From positions 62,001 through 126,000 of the forward strand of contig CAJYOI010000023.1 of assembly GCA_913776045.1 (NCBI GenBank): a DNA stretch of 64,000 nt. Direction: 5' to 3'. Shown one piece after another: positions 19,546 to 29,134 of this stretch (position 1 is the stretch's first letter; the number at the start of each line of letters is the position of its first letter). The DNA is from an uncultured Sphingomonas sp. (GTDB lineage: Bacteria; Pseudomonadota; Alphaproteobacteria; Sphingomonadales; Sphingomonadaceae). The position numbers were made by a program, and so were the translations under genes. The notes under the pieces were generated by a model, which was not told where the DNA came from, did no database searches, and worked only from the letters and a program-made list of their open reading frames with translations.

Positions 19546-21606
19546 TTATCCCGAGCGCAACAGCCCGACCGCGGCGTCGCGTTCGAACAGGTACAGCGCC
19601 GTCCGCGCCGCCTGCCCGCGCTCACCCTTCAGCCCGCCGTCGCGGTCGATCAGCAACCGCGCGTCGCCGTTGGCGATTGGCAGCAGCTCGCCGAGCATCT
19701 CGGGAGTCGCCATACGAAACCCCTGCTCGCCCGATTGGCGCGTGCCGAGCAGTTCGCCGGCGCCGCGCAGCCGGAGATCCTCCTCGGCGATCCGGAAGCC
19801 GTCGTTCGTTTCCCGCATCAACGCCAGCCGAGCCCGCGCGGTCTCGCTCAAATGGCTCCCGCGCAGCAGCAGGCAAACCGACCGCCCGCCGCCCCGCCCC
19901 ACCCGCCCGCGCAACTGGTGGAGCTGGGCGAGGCCGAAACGGTCGGCATGTTCGATCACGATCAGTGTAGCATTGGGCACGTCGACGCCGACCTCGATGA
20001 CCGTGGTCGCGACCAGCACGCCCGCCTGACCCGAGGAGAAGCGCGCCATTTCGGCATCCTTCTCCGGCCCCTTCATTCGGCCATGAACCAGAGCCACACG
20101 CTCCCCGAAGCGGTGTCGCAGCGCCTCCGCCCGCGCTTCGGCGGCGGCGAGGTCGGACTTTTCGCTTTCCTCGACCAACGGGCACACCCAATAGGCCTGC
20201 CCGCCGCCCGACAGATGCCGCGCGAGCCCGTCGACGACGTCGTCGAGCCGATCCTCCGAAATCACCCGCGTCTCGATCGGCTCGCGGCCCGGGGGCATTT
20301 CGTCGAGGCGGCTGACGTCCATCTCACCGTAATTGGCGAGCGTCAGCGTGCGCGGAATCGGCGTCGCGGTCATCACCAGCAGGTGCGGCGGGCGGTCGGC
20401 CTTGGCTTGCAACATCATCCGCTGCGCGACGCCGAAGCGGTGCTGTTCGTCGACCACCGCCAGCCCCAGGTCGCGATAGGTCACGCCCTGCTGAAAGATT
20501 GCATGGGTGCCGATCAATATGTCGATCTCGCCCGACGCGAGTCCCATCAGCGTCGATTCGCGCGCACGGCCCTTGTCGCGGCCGGTCAGGATCGCGACCG
20601 TGGCAATGCCGGCGAATTGCCGCGACAAAGTCTCGTAATGCTGCCGCGCCAGGATTTCGGTCGGCGCCAGCAGCGCGCCCTGCGCCCCGCCCTCGACCGC
20701 GATCAGCAGCGCGTTCAATGCGACCAACGTCTTGCCCGAGCCGACGTCGCCCTGCAGCAGCCGCAGCATCGGCCGCACCTGCGCCATGTCGCCTTCGATT
20801 TCCCGGATCGTCCGCGCCTGAGCGCCGGTCGGGGCGTAGGGCAGATCGAGCTTCGCGCGCAGACGCCCGTCGCCGGTGAGCGCCCTCCCGCGCTTGGCTC
20901 GCGCGTCGCCGCGGACCAGCAGCAGCGCGAGCTGATTGGCGAACACCTCGTCATAGGCGAGCCGCGTCCGCGCCTTAGCGTCCGATGGATCTGCGTGCAG
21001 CCGCGCCAGCGCCGCGCGCCACGCCGGCCAGTCGTGCTTGGTGAGCACGCTCGGCTCGACCCATTCGGGCAGGTCGGGCGCACGCTCGACCGCCTGCGCC
21101 GTCAGCGCCGCCAGCCGCCGCGACGTCAGCCCCTCCGACAGCGGATAGATCGCCTCGCGGCCATTGCCCGTCGGCGCTTCGTCCAGCGGGACGGCATAGT
21201 CCGGGTGGACCATCTGCAGGTCCTGCCCATATGTCTCCAGCTTCCCCGACACGCGCCGCGGCTCGTGCAAGGGAAGCAGCTTCTTCACCCAGCCCGACGA
21301 TCCACCGAAATAGACGAGGGAGACGTAATTGCCCTTCGTATCGACCGCATGCACCCGCGTCGGGCTGCGCGGGCTGCTGCCGGTGCGGTGCTCGACCGGG
21401 GTCAGCGTGATCGCGATCGTCCGGCCGGCGTCGGCGGCATCCAGTTCCTCACGCGGAAGGCGGTCAATATAGCCGGTCGGCAAGTGGAAGGCGACGTCGA
21501 CCACGCGCGCCAACCCCAGCTTTTCCAGCGGCTTGGCAAGCCCCGGTCCCACGCCCTTCAGCGCAGTGACCTCGGCGAACAGCGGGTTGAGGATGTCGGG
21601 ACGCAT
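19546..21606 (-). CDS. recG: ATP-dependent DNA helicase RecG
   Basis: Reverses stalled replication forks and branch-migrates Holliday junctions. 686 residues: an N-terminal wedge domain of OB type (with YVSLVYFGGSSGWVKKLL), then two SF2 helicase lobes. The Walker A is QGDVGSGKT, the DExx box is DEQHRFG, and later motifs include TATPIPRTL and QLRGRVGRGG. The start is the ATG before RPDILNPLF, the conserved N-terminus. It is divergent from sdhE with 73 bases between starts. Confidence 0.96.
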   Translation of the reverse strand: MRPDILNPLFAEVTALKGVGPGLAKPLEKLGLARVVDVAFHLPTGYIDRLPREELDAADAGRTIAITLTPVEHRTGSSPRSPTRVHAVDTKGNYVSLVYFGGSSGWVKKLLPLHEPRRVSGKLETYGQDLQMVHPDYAVPLDEAPTGNGREAIYPLSEGLTSRRLAALTAQAVERAPDLPEWVEPSVLTKHDWPAWRAALARLHADPSDAKARTRLAYDEVFANQLALLLVRGDARAKRGRALTGDGRLRAKLDLPYAPTGAQARTIREIEGDMAQVRPMLRLLQGDVGSGKTLVALNALLIAVEGGAQGALLAPTEILARQHYETLSRQFAGIATVAILTGRDKGRARESTLMGLASGEIDILIGTHAIFQQGVTYRDLGLAVVDEQHRFGVAQRMMLQAKADRPPHLLVMTATPIPRTLTLANYGEMDVSRLDEMPPGREPIETRVISEDRLDDVVDGLARHLSGGGQAYWVCPLVEESEKSDLAAAEARAEALRHRFGERVALVHGRMKGPEKDAEMARFSSGQAGVLVATTVIEVGVDVPNATLIVIEHADRFGLAQLHQLRGRVGRGGGRSVCLLLRGSHLSETARARLALMRETNDGFRIAEEDLRLRGAGELLGTRQSGEQGFRMATPEMLGELLPIANGDARLLIDRDGGLKGERGQAARTALYLFERDAAVGLLRSG

Positions 21607-21679
21607 GACTATGTCCCCGCTACCCCAAGCCGACCGCGCATTGAAGCGCCGTCGGCCGATATTGCATGGAGCCGCGGGC

Positions 21680-21946
21680 ATGGAGCGCGAGACGAGACTG
21701 AAACGCCTGCGCTTCCGCAGCTGGCACCGCGGCACGAAGGAAGCGGATCTGATGGTCGGCGGCTTCTTCGACGCGCGCGGCGCGCACTGGTCGGACGAGC
21801 AGATCGACTGGTTCGAGGCGTTCCTGGAGGAACAGGACGTCGACATCATGGCCTGGGCGATGGGAGCGGCTGCCGTCCCGGCGCGTTGGCAGGGCCAGAT
21901 GATGGATGACCTGAAGACGCTGACGTACGTGCCAATTCAAAAATAA
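21680..21946 (+). CDS. sdhE: Succinate dehydrogenase assembly factor 2 (SdhE)
   Basis: Helps attach FAD covalently to SdhA. 88 residues, the usual size. The family motif RGTKEADL (RGxxE/D type) is in the first 20 residues, followed by GGFFDARGAHWSDEQIDWFEAFLEEQDVDIMAW. It stands between recG (divergent) and mfd, an arrangement known in Alphaproteobacteria. The start is the ATG before ERETRLKRLRFRSWHRG. Confidence 0.93.
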   Translation: MERETRLKRLRFRSWHRGTKEADLMVGGFFDARGAHWSDEQIDWFEAFLEEQDVDIMAWAMGAAAVPARWQGQMMDDLKTLTYVPIQK

Positions 21947-22052
21947 CCCTCTCCCCTTCAGGGGAGGGGTTGGGAGAGGGGCATATTCGCGTGTCCCGGT
22001 CTCGGTGAGACACCTCCCCTCTCCCAAACCCTCTTCCCTGAAGGGGAGAGGG
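21947..22052. repeat. REP-like inverted repeat, CTCCCCTTCAGGGGAGGGG type
   Basis: The left arm begins right after the sdhE stop (CCCTCTCCCCTTCAGGGGAG, then GGGTTGGGAGAGGGG). The right arm (22011-22052, ending CCTGAAGGGGAGAGGG) is its near reverse complement. The central 35 bases are AT-richer. The element is the spacer between sdhE and mfd. Confidence 0.65.
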
Positions 22053-22067
22053 CTCAAGCGAGTGCCG

Positions 22068-25000
22068 ATGCCCGACCTCTCCAAAATTCTCTCCGCCCCC
22101 CGCCCGCTGACTCTCGCCGGCGTCGCGACAGGCTTCCTCCCCGCCCTGCTCGCCGATCTCGCGCGGGCGGCGACCGACGGCGCGTGCTTCATCGCACCCG
22201 ACGAAGCGGCGATGCGCGCGGTGCAGTCGACTGCGACCTTCTTCGCGCCGGAGCTGGAAATCCTCGCCTTCCCGGCCTGGGACTGCCTGCCCTACGACCG
22301 CGCGTCGCCCACGTTGCGCGTCATGTCCGAACGCCTCGCGACGCTCCACGCGCTACAGGCGAAGGCCGCCCGTCCGCGTCTGCTGGTCACCACCGCAAAC
22401 GCCGCGACCCAGCGCACGCTGACGCCGTTCCGCATCCGCCAGCTGGTCGCCGCGCTCGCGCCCGGCGAACGGATCAGCCGCGAGAAACTGTCCAAGCTGC
22501 TGCAGGCGAATGGCTATGTCCGTACCGAATCGGTGGCCGACGCCGGCGAGTTCGCGGTGCGCGGCTCTCTCGTCGACCTGTTCCCATCAGGCTCCGATTC
22601 CGCACTGCGGCTGGATTTCTTCGGCGACGAGATCGAAACGGTCCGCACCTTCGACCCGCACGACCAGCGCACCACGGGCAGCATCAAGGGCTTCACCCTG
22701 CTGCCCGCGTCCGAAGCCCTGCTCGACGAAGACAGCGTCAAACGCTTCCGCACCCGGTACCGCGAAACGTTCGGCGCGACCGCGACCGGCGACCCGCTCT
22801 ACCAGGCGGTCAGCGACGGCCGGCGGCTGGCCGGCATGGAGCATTGGCTGCCGCTGTTCGAGGAGCGGCTGGAGACGCTGTTCGATCATCTGCCGGGCGA
22901 CATGGTCGTCGTCCGCGACGCCGGTGTCGCAGGTGCGGCGGAGGGTCGGTTCGAGGCGATCGCCGACTATCACGCCAACCGGTTGAAGGCTTCGGGCGCC
23001 GAGCCGGGCAGCTATCGCCCGCTCCCCACAAAATCGCTCTACCTGCTGCCCGACGAATGGGCGCAGGCGCTCCATGACGCCCCCGCCCACGTCACGACGC
23101 CCTTCCACGAGCCCGAAAGCGCGTCGGTCCTCGAATTCAACATCGATGGCCCGCGCGACTTCGCCCCCGAACGCTCGGCCGGCACCAACGTCTATGAAGC
23201 GGTCGTAGCGCATCTGAAGAAGGTGACGGGCAAACGGATTCTCGCCAGCTATTCGACCGGCTCGCGCGAGCGGTTGAAGGGGCTGCTGGAGGACCACGGC
23301 CTGTCCGGCGCGCGAATGGTCGACACATGGCAAGAGGCGCTGGGCGTCGTCGATAGCGCGACCGCCCTGATCGTCCTGCCGCTCGACCACGGCTTCACCT
23401 CTCCGCAAGTCACGCTGTTGACCGAGCAGGACATGCTCGGCGACCGCCTGGTCCGCCGCGCCAAGCGCCGCAAGTCGGCCGACGCGTTTCTCGCCGAACT
23501 CGCGACGCTGTCGCCCGGCGACCTCGTCGTCCACGTCGACCACGGCATCGGCCGGTATGAGGGGTTGACCTCAATCCCGGTGGGCAAAAGCCCGCACGAT
23601 TGCGTCGCGCTCACTTATGCGGGCGGCGACAAATTATACGTGCCGGTCGAGAACCTCGAAGTCCTCAGCCGCTACGGCTCGGGCGAGGACGGCGCGACGC
23701 TCGACAAGCTGGGCGGCGAGGCGTGGCAACGGCGCAAGGCCCGCATGAAGGAGCGCATCCGCGAGATCGCGGGTGAACTCATCGCCACTGCGGCCGAACG
23801 CGCGTTGCGCCCCGCCGAGGTCGCCGAGCCCGACGGATCGGGCTTCGCGACATTCGTCGACCGCTTCCCCTATGAGGAAACCGACGACCAGGACCGCGCG
23901 ATCAACGACGTGCTGCACGATCTCGGCAAGGGCTCGCCGATGGACCGGCTCATCGTCGGCGACGTCGGCTTCGGCAAGACCGAGGTGGCGCTCCGCGCCG
24001 CCTTCGTCGCGGCGATGGCGGGGATGCAGGTCGCGGTCGTCTGCCCGACGACGCTACTCGCCCGCCAGCACTACAATAATTTCGCCGCCCGCTTCGACGG
24101 CTTCCCGATCAAGGTCGGCCGCCTCAGCCGCCTGGTTACCGCCAGCGAGACGAAGGCGACCAAGGAAGGCCTCGCCGACGGGCAGATCGACGTCGTGGTT
24201 GGCACGCACGCGATCCTGGCCAAGGGCATCGATTTCAAGCGCCTGGGCCTCGTCATCGTCGACGAGGAACAGCGGTTCGGCGTCACCCACAAGGAACGGC
24301 TGAAGGCTCTGAAGACCGACGTCCACGTCCTGACGCTCACCGCCACGCCGATCCCGCGCACGCTTCAGATGGCGATGTCGGGCCTGCGCGAACTGTCGGT
24401 CATCCAGACCCCGCCGGTCGATCGTCTCGCGGTGCGCACCTATGTCATGCCGTGGGATCCGGTCGTGCTGCGCGAGGCGCTGCTACGCGAACATTATCGC
24501 GGCGGGCAGAGCTTCTTCGTCACGCCGCGCATCGCCGACCTGCCCGATATCGAGGAATTCTTCCGCGAACATGTACCCGAGGTTCGCTACGTCATCGCCC
24601 ACGGCCAGATGGCGCCGAGCGAGGTCGAGGAGCGGATGTCCGCCTTCTACGACAAGAAATTCGAAGTGCTCGTGTCGACCAGCATCATCGAAAGCGGCAT
24701 CGACATCCCAAGCGCCAACACGATGATCGTCAACCGTGCCGACCGCTTCGGGCTGGCGCAGCTCTACCAGCTGCGCGGCCGCGTCGGCCGGTCGAAGACG
24801 CGCGCCTATGCGTACATGGTGTCGCCGCCCGAGCGGCTGATGACCGAAGCGGCGGAGAAGCGGCTGAAGGTCCTGAGCGATCTCGAGTCGCTCGGCGCCG
24901 GTTTCCAGCTCGCCAGTCATGACCTCGACCAGCGCGGTGCAGGCAACCTGCTCGGTGACGAACAATCGGGGCATATCAAGGAGGTCGGCTTCGAACTCTA

Positions 25001-25517
25001 CCAGTCGATGCTGGAGGAGGCGATCCTGGAGGCCAAAGCCGGCGGCAAGCTCTCGCGGCCCACGGACTTCTCACCCCAGATCACGATCGATGCGCCGATC
25101 CTGATCCCGGAGGATTATGTCCCAGACCTCGACCTGCGCATGGGCCTCTACCGCCGCCTGAACGAGATCGACGTCGCCGCCGGGCTCGAGGCGTTCGCCG
25201 CCGAGATGATCGATCGCTTCGGCAAGCTGCCGGACGAGACCGAAAACCTGCTGAGGATCATGGAGATCAAGCTCAACGCAAAGCGCGCCTGCGTGGCGAA
25301 GCTGGACGTCGGGCCGAAGGGCGCGCTGGTCGCATTCCACGAAAACACCTTCCCGAACATCGACGGCCTGCTCGCCTATGTCGGCAAGCTGGGCGAGGTC
25401 GCCAAGCTGCGTCCCGACCACAAGCTGGTCATCAACCGCGTCTGGGCCGATCCCAAGGCGCGGCTGCACGGGGCGCTGCAATTGTCGCGGGGGTTGGCGA
25501 AGGCGGCCGGCGGCTGA
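22068..25517 (+). CDS. mfd: Transcription-repair coupling factor Mfd
   Basis: Removes RNA polymerase stalled at DNA damage and recruits UvrA. About 1149 residues, full length. In order: UvrB-like N-terminal region (about 1-350), the RNA polymerase-interacting domain (with GDLVVHVDHGIGRYEGL), translocase lobes with Walker A GDVGFGKTEVAL, DEEQRFG, TATPIPRTLQ and QLRGRVGRSK, then a C-terminal TRCF domain (ending about LARGLAKAAGG region). The start is the ATG before PDLSKILS; a GTG six bases upstream is an alternative. It stops one base before the convergent EAL gene's stop. Confidence 0.96.
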   Translation: MPDLSKILSAPRPLTLAGVATGFLPALLADLARAATDGACFIAPDEAAMRAVQSTATFFAPELEILAFPAWDCLPYDRASPTLRVMSERLATLHALQAKAARPRLLVTTANAATQRTLTPFRIRQLVAALAPGERISREKLSKLLQANGYVRTESVADAGEFAVRGSLVDLFPSGSDSALRLDFFGDEIETVRTFDPHDQRTTGSIKGFTLLPASEALLDEDSVKRFRTRYRETFGATATGDPLYQAVSDGRRLAGMEHWLPLFEERLETLFDHLPGDMVVVRDAGVAGAAEGRFEAIADYHANRLKASGAEPGSYRPLPTKSLYLLPDEWAQALHDAPAHVTTPFHEPESASVLEFNIDGPRDFAPERSAGTNVYEAVVAHLKKVTGKRILASYSTGSRERLKGLLEDHGLSGARMVDTWQEALGVVDSATALIVLPLDHGFTSPQVTLLTEQDMLGDRLVRRAKRRKSADAFLAELATLSPGDLVVHVDHGIGRYEGLTSIPVGKSPHDCVALTYAGGDKLYVPVENLEVLSRYGSGEDGATLDKLGGEAWQRRKARMKERIREIAGELIATAAERALRPAEVAEPDGSGFATFVDRFPYEETDDQDRAINDVLHDLGKGSPMDRLIVGDVGFGKTEVALRAAFVAAMAGMQVAVVCPTTLLARQHYNNFAARFDGFPIKVGRLSRLVTASETKATKEGLADGQIDVVVGTHAILAKGIDFKRLGLVIVDEEQRFGVTHKERLKALKTDVHVLTLTATPIPRTLQMAMSGLRELSVIQTPPVDRLAVRTYVMPWDPVVLREALLREHYRGGQSFFVTPRIADLPDIEEFFREHVPEVRYVIAHGQMAPSEVEERMSAFYDKKFEVLVSTSIIESGIDIPSANTMIVNRADRFGLAQLYQLRGRVGRSKTRAYAYMVSPPERLMTEAAEKRLKVLSDLESLGAGFQLASHDLDQRGAGNLLGDEQSGHIKEVGFELYQSMLEEAILEAKAGGKLSRPTDFSPQITIDAPILIPEDYVPDLDLRMGLYRRLNEIDVAAGLEAFAAEMIDRFGKLPDETENLLRIMEIKLNAKRACVAKLDVGPKGALVAFHENTFPNIDGLLAYVGKLGEVAKLRPDHKLVINRVWADPKARLHGALQLSRGLAKAAGG

Positions 25518-25518
25518 T

Positions 25519-27033
25519 TCAGGTTGCCTGAACCAGCGCCGCCAGCGTCGCGCTGTCGACGCCCGGCGCGCAGAGATAGCCCTGGTAGAACCGGCAGCCC
25601 GCCGCCGCCAGCAGGTCACGCTGCTCGGCCGTTTCGACCCCTTCGGCGATCACGTCGAGCCCCAGCGTCGTCGCCATGTCGATCACGCCGCGCACCACCA
25701 CCCGGTCGCGGGCATTGCCGGTGATGCCGGTCGTCAGCGACTTGTCGAGTTTCAGATAATCGACCGGCAGCGCATTGAGATAGGCCAAGCTCGAATAGCC
25801 CGTCCCAAAATCGTCGATCGCGATCCGGCAGCCCGCCGTGCGGAGTTCCGCGAGCAGCGCCGCCGCGACGTCCAGCCGTTCGATCAGGCCGCTTTCGGTC
25901 ACCTCGACAGTGACCCGGTCACGCGCGATGCCGCTGGCATCGATCCGTTCGAGCAAGCGAAAGACGAAACCGTCGGCGGCGATGTCCTCCGCGGCGACGT
26001 TCACGGCGACACGGATCTTTTCGAGGGCAGCCGGCCAGCCCGCCGCAAGCTGCAGCGCCCGCGCCTGGAGATGGGCGGACACCTCTTCCGATCGCCCGCC
26101 CTGCGCCGCCGCGGTCAGCAGCGCCTCCGCACCGACCTCGCCCAGTCGCCGGTGGTGCCACCGCGCGAGCGCCTCCACGCCCGTGATCCGTCCGCTCGCC
26201 AGATCGACCTGCGGCTGGAACACCACGTCGATCTCGCCCGCCTTCAATGCCGAGGGCAATTCCCGCGCGAGGGCGGCCATAGACCGCGATCGTCGCCCGA
26301 ACAGGTCGCGCACCGCCGCCCCGGCGTCGGGTTCGCCGATCGGCTCGACCAACCCATGCAGACGCCCGGTATGCGGATCATGCTGGAGATGCGCGACCAC
26401 CCGGCCGAGCCCCGGCAGGTCATGCGCAAAGGCCGTCGATTCGCTGAGCTTCAATCGACGCAGCGCATTACGCAGGCGTGCGCGCACGTCGCCGGGTTGC
26501 CGCAGCCAAGCGGCCGATGCCGGCCCCTCTTCGGCGACTCCGGCGAGGCGCGCGAGTTCGGTCGTGACCTGCAACGAGCGCCGGGCATGATCGTAGCGCC
26601 ACCCCAGCGGTGCCACCCAGCGCGCTTCGCGGACCGGGCGCCCGCCGGAGACGCGGTCGGCGAAGCGTTCGGCGAAACGCAAAGCTTGGGCGAACTCTGT
26701 TTCGGTGACCGGGCTGACCAGGAAATGCGTCGCGCCCGCCTCTCGCGCGGCATCTAGCGCATCGACATCGTTACGCGACACCATCACCAGCAGGGCCTGC
26801 CCTGCGGCTTCCGCGGCATCGCCGATCGCCCGGACCGCCGCCAGCCCTTCTTCTACCGCGCCCCGAGCGTCGATCACGACCACCTGCGCGCCGCTGGCGG
26901 TAATGCGCCCGCCCAGCCCCTCGTCCCGCCGCGCTGCGATCGCGCGCCATCCGGCACGCGCCGCCATCGCCGCCAGCTCGTCGCGCTGGCGAAACGACAG
27001 AATGAAAAGTGGCTTGGCGAAACTATCGGGCAC
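25519..27033 (-). CDS. Cyclic di-GMP phosphodiesterase (EAL) with receiver-like N-terminus
   Basis: About 504 residues. The C-terminal EAL domain (about 265-500) keeps the catalytic set: EAL at 287-289 in GVEALARWHH, VNVAAED, VEVTES, DDFGTGYSSL, KLDKS and AEGVET, so it should hydrolyse c-di-GMP. The N-terminal 125 residues resemble a receiver (VVVIDARG near Asp55), but the acidic pair is missing and the conserved Lys is Ser in FLVSPV, so normal phosphorylation is doubtful. A PAS-like segment lies at about 140-235. No GGDEF domain is present. The start is uncertain: GTG at 27033 or TTG at 27078. It is divergent from moaA. Confidence 0.88.
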   Translation of the reverse strand: MPDSFAKPLFILSFRQRDELAAMAARAGWRAIAARRDEGLGGRITASGAQVVVIDARGAVEEGLAAVRAIGDAAEAAGQALLVMVSRNDVDALDAAREAGATHFLVSPVTETEFAQALRFAERFADRVSGGRPVREARWVAPLGWRYDHARRSLQVTTELARLAGVAEEGPASAAWLRQPGDVRARLRNALRRLKLSESTAFAHDLPGLGRVVAHLQHDPHTGRLHGLVEPIGEPDAGAAVRDLFGRRSRSMAALARELPSALKAGEIDVVFQPQVDLASGRITGVEALARWHHRRLGEVGAEALLTAAAQGGRSEEVSAHLQARALQLAAGWPAALEKIRVAVNVAAEDIAADGFVFRLLERIDASGIARDRVTVEVTESGLIERLDVAAALLAELRTAGCRIAIDDFGTGYSSLAYLNALPVDYLKLDKSLTTGITGNARDRVVVRGVIDMATTLGLDVIAEGVETAEQRDLLAAAGCRFYQGYLCAPGVDSATLAALVQAT

Positions 27034-27160
27034 GTCGCTCGTCTTCTTCTGCGAAATTGATGAAGAAAGCGACGTCAATTCGTTACGGGTCTGGCAAGGT
27101 TTCGCTGGATCGCCCCTGCCCCTTGTTGCTCCCTCCGCAAAGGCCTAGCTTCCCCTCACG

Positions 27161-28153
27161 ATGGCCACCCCCGCCCCCCTGATCGACCGCCACGGTCGCG
27201 CCATCACCTATCTGCGCGTGTCGGTGACCGATCGCTGCGACCTGCGCTGCCGCTATTGCATGGCGGAGCAGATGACCTTTCTCCCCCGCCGTGCGCTGCT
27301 GGCGCTGGAGGAGATCGCGATCATCGCCGAACGCTTCGTCACGCGCGGCGTGACCAAGATCCGCCTGTCGGGCGGTGAGCCACTTGTGCGTCGCGACGTC
27401 GTCGAGCTGGTCGACCGTTTGGGCCGCCATGTCGGCGCGGGCCTCCACGAACTTACGATGACGACCAACGCGACCCGTCTCGCCGGTGTCGCGCCGCGCC
27501 TGTTCGACGCCGGCATCCGGCGGATCAACGTCAGCCTGGACAGCCGCGACCCCGACACATTTCGCTTCGTCACTCGCCACGGCGACGTCGAGCAGGTTCT
27601 GGGCGGCATCGCCGCGGCCAAGGCGGCGGGGATCGCGGTCAAGATCAACATGGTCGCGCTGGCCGGGCTGAACGAGGACGAAATTCCGTCAATGCTCGCC
27701 TGGTGCGGCGAACAGGGTTTCGATCTCAGTCTTATCGAAACGATGCCGCTGGGCGTGATCGACGAGGATCGCACCGATCGATTCGTGCCGCTGACCCGCG
27801 TGTTCGACGCGCTGGCTGCCCGCTATCCGCTGACGCGCGACGATCACCGCACCGGCGGCCCTGCACGTTACTGGCGCACGTCCTGGGGGACGCGGCTGGG
27901 CCTCATCTCGCCGCTCACCGCCAATTTCTGCGACGGTTGCAACCGCGTCCGCCTGACCACCGAAGGCAAGCTGTATATGTGCCTGGGGCATGAGGATCAG
28001 GTCGATCTGAAGGCCGCGCTGCGGATCGGCGGTGTGGATGCGCTCGACGCCGCGATCGATTCGGCCTTGGCCCTGAAGCCCGCGCGCCACGACTTTCGCA
28101 TCGACGCCGCCGCGCCCGCGGTCGGGCGCCACATGAGCGTGACCGGCGGATGA
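27161..28153 (+). CDS. moaA: GTP 3',8-cyclase
   Basis: Radical SAM enzyme catalysing the first step of molybdenum cofactor synthesis from GTP. 330 residues. The N-terminal [4Fe-4S] motif is Cys26, Cys30, Cys33 in CDLRCRYC. The C-terminal cluster binding GTP is in FCDGCNRVRLTTEGKLYMC. The SAM-contacting RLSGGEPLVRRD and the GP-type C-terminal region are also present, although the very end (MSVTGG) is the family's GG tail. The stop overlaps nadK by four bases. Confidence 0.96.
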   Translation: MATPAPLIDRHGRAITYLRVSVTDRCDLRCRYCMAEQMTFLPRRALLALEEIAIIAERFVTRGVTKIRLSGGEPLVRRDVVELVDRLGRHVGAGLHELTMTTNATRLAGVAPRLFDAGIRRINVSLDSRDPDTFRFVTRHGDVEQVLGGIAAAKAAGIAVKINMVALAGLNEDEIPSMLAWCGEQGFDLSLIETMPLGVIDEDRTDRFVPLTRVFDALAARYPLTRDDHRTGGPARYWRTSWGTRLGLISPLTANFCDGCNRVRLTTEGKLYMCLGHEDQVDLKAALRIGGVDALDAAIDSALALKPARHDFRIDAAAPAVGRHMSVTGG

Positions 28154-28926
28154 GCGACACTGTCCGGCGTGCGCTGGTCGCGTCGCCCACCGCCCCCGCG
28201 CAGGCCGCTGCCGCCGATCTGGCCGACGCCTACGACTTCGTGCCCGTCGAGCAGGCCGATCAGGTCATCGCGCTGGGGGGCGACGGCTTCATGCTCCAGA
28301 CCCTGCACACCATGCTCGAATCGCGGCGGAGCGTGCCCGTCTTCGGCATGAATCTGGGCACGGTCGGCTTTCTGATGAACGAGTGGCGCCTCGATGGCCT
28401 CGACCGCCGCTTGGCGCGCGCCAAGCCGTTCAAGGTGTCGCCGCTGACCATGACCGCGACGACGATCGATGGGCAGACGAAGGTGTTGCCGGCGATCAAC
28501 GAAGTCTCGCTGCTGCGCGAAACCCGCCAGACCGCGAAGCTGGAAGTGACGGTCAACGACCGCATCGTCCTGCCCGAACTCGTCTGCGACGGCATTCTGG
28601 CGGCGACCCCTGCGGGATCGACGGCGTACAACCTTTCCGCCAACGGCCCGATCCTGCCGCTCGGCTCGGCGATGATCGCGCTCACTCCGATCAGTGCCTT
28701 CCGCCCCCGGCGCTGGCGCGGCGCGATCCTGCCGGAAAAGGCCCGCATCGGCATCACCGTGCTGGAGGCCGACAAGCGTCCCGTCAGTGCCGTCGCCGAC
28801 CAGCGCGAAATCCGCGACGTGGCGTCGGTGGCGATCGCGATCGACCACAACCGCGACATGACGCTGCTGTTCGATCCCGAACACGCGCTCGATGACCGCA
28901 TCACGATGGAGCAGTTCGTCGCCTGA
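28150..28926 (+). CDS. nadK: NAD kinase
   Basis: Phosphorylates NAD to NADP. 258 residues, the short alphaproteobacterial form. GGDG at 43-46 in ALGGDGFMLQ is the catalytic loop; INEVSLLRE and TPAGSTAYNLSANGPI are the NAD-binding segments. It overlaps moaA (ATGA) and is the last gene before tRNA-Asn. Why it is coupled to moaA is not evident. Confidence 0.94.
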   Translation: MSDTVRRALVASPTAPAQAAAADLADAYDFVPVEQADQVIALGGDGFMLQTLHTMLESRRSVPVFGMNLGTVGFLMNEWRLDGLDRRLARAKPFKVSPLTMTATTIDGQTKVLPAINEVSLLRETRQTAKLEVTVNDRIVLPELVCDGILAATPAGSTAYNLSANGPILPLGSAMIALTPISAFRPRRWRGAILPEKARIGITVLEADKRPVSAVADQREIRDVASVAIAIDHNRDMTLLFDPEHALDDRITMEQFVA

Positions 28927-28960
28927 CGACGTCGAACGTTTTTTTTGCGCATTTTTGGGG

Positions 28961-28988
28961 TTGCAAGCCCCGCCCGGACTGCTATCAG
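28961..28988 (+). promoter_or_regulatory. Possible promoter for tRNA-Asn
   Basis: TTGCAA (28961-28966) and TATCAG (28983-28988) are separated by 16 bases, and the latter lies 16 bases before the tRNA 5' end. This is the expected place for a sigma-70-type promoter giving a short leader. The match is moderate and no start site is known. Confidence 0.4.
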
Positions 28989-29004
28989 CGCGCCTCCGAA
29001 GCGT

Positions 29005-29079
29005 TCCCTGATAGCTCAGCGGTAGAGCTCTCGACTGTTAATCGAGCGGCCGTAGGTTCGAATCCTACTCAGGGAGCCA
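29005..29079 (+). tRNA. tRNA-Asn (GTT anticodon)
   Basis: A complete cloverleaf. The acceptor stem is TCCCTGA with TCAGGGA, discriminator G29076, and CCA is encoded (29077-29079). The D arm contains AGCTCAGCGGTAGAGC. The anticodon stem is CTCGA/TCGAG around the loop CTGTTAA, giving anticodon GTT. The T arm is GTAGGTTCGAATCCTAC. No integrated element is seen at its 3' end. Confidence 0.97.
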
Positions 29080-29134
29080 CTTCGCACACTGCAGTGACAC
29101 CGCGGTGTAAACCATGCCATGCGGTCTTGTACGC

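Noticed and set aside
19174..21909. A very long open frame (over 900 codons) antisense to recG
   Set aside because: It mirrors recG codon structure in GC-rich DNA, has Arg/Pro/Gln-rich composition without any recognisable motif, and recG is full length and conserved.
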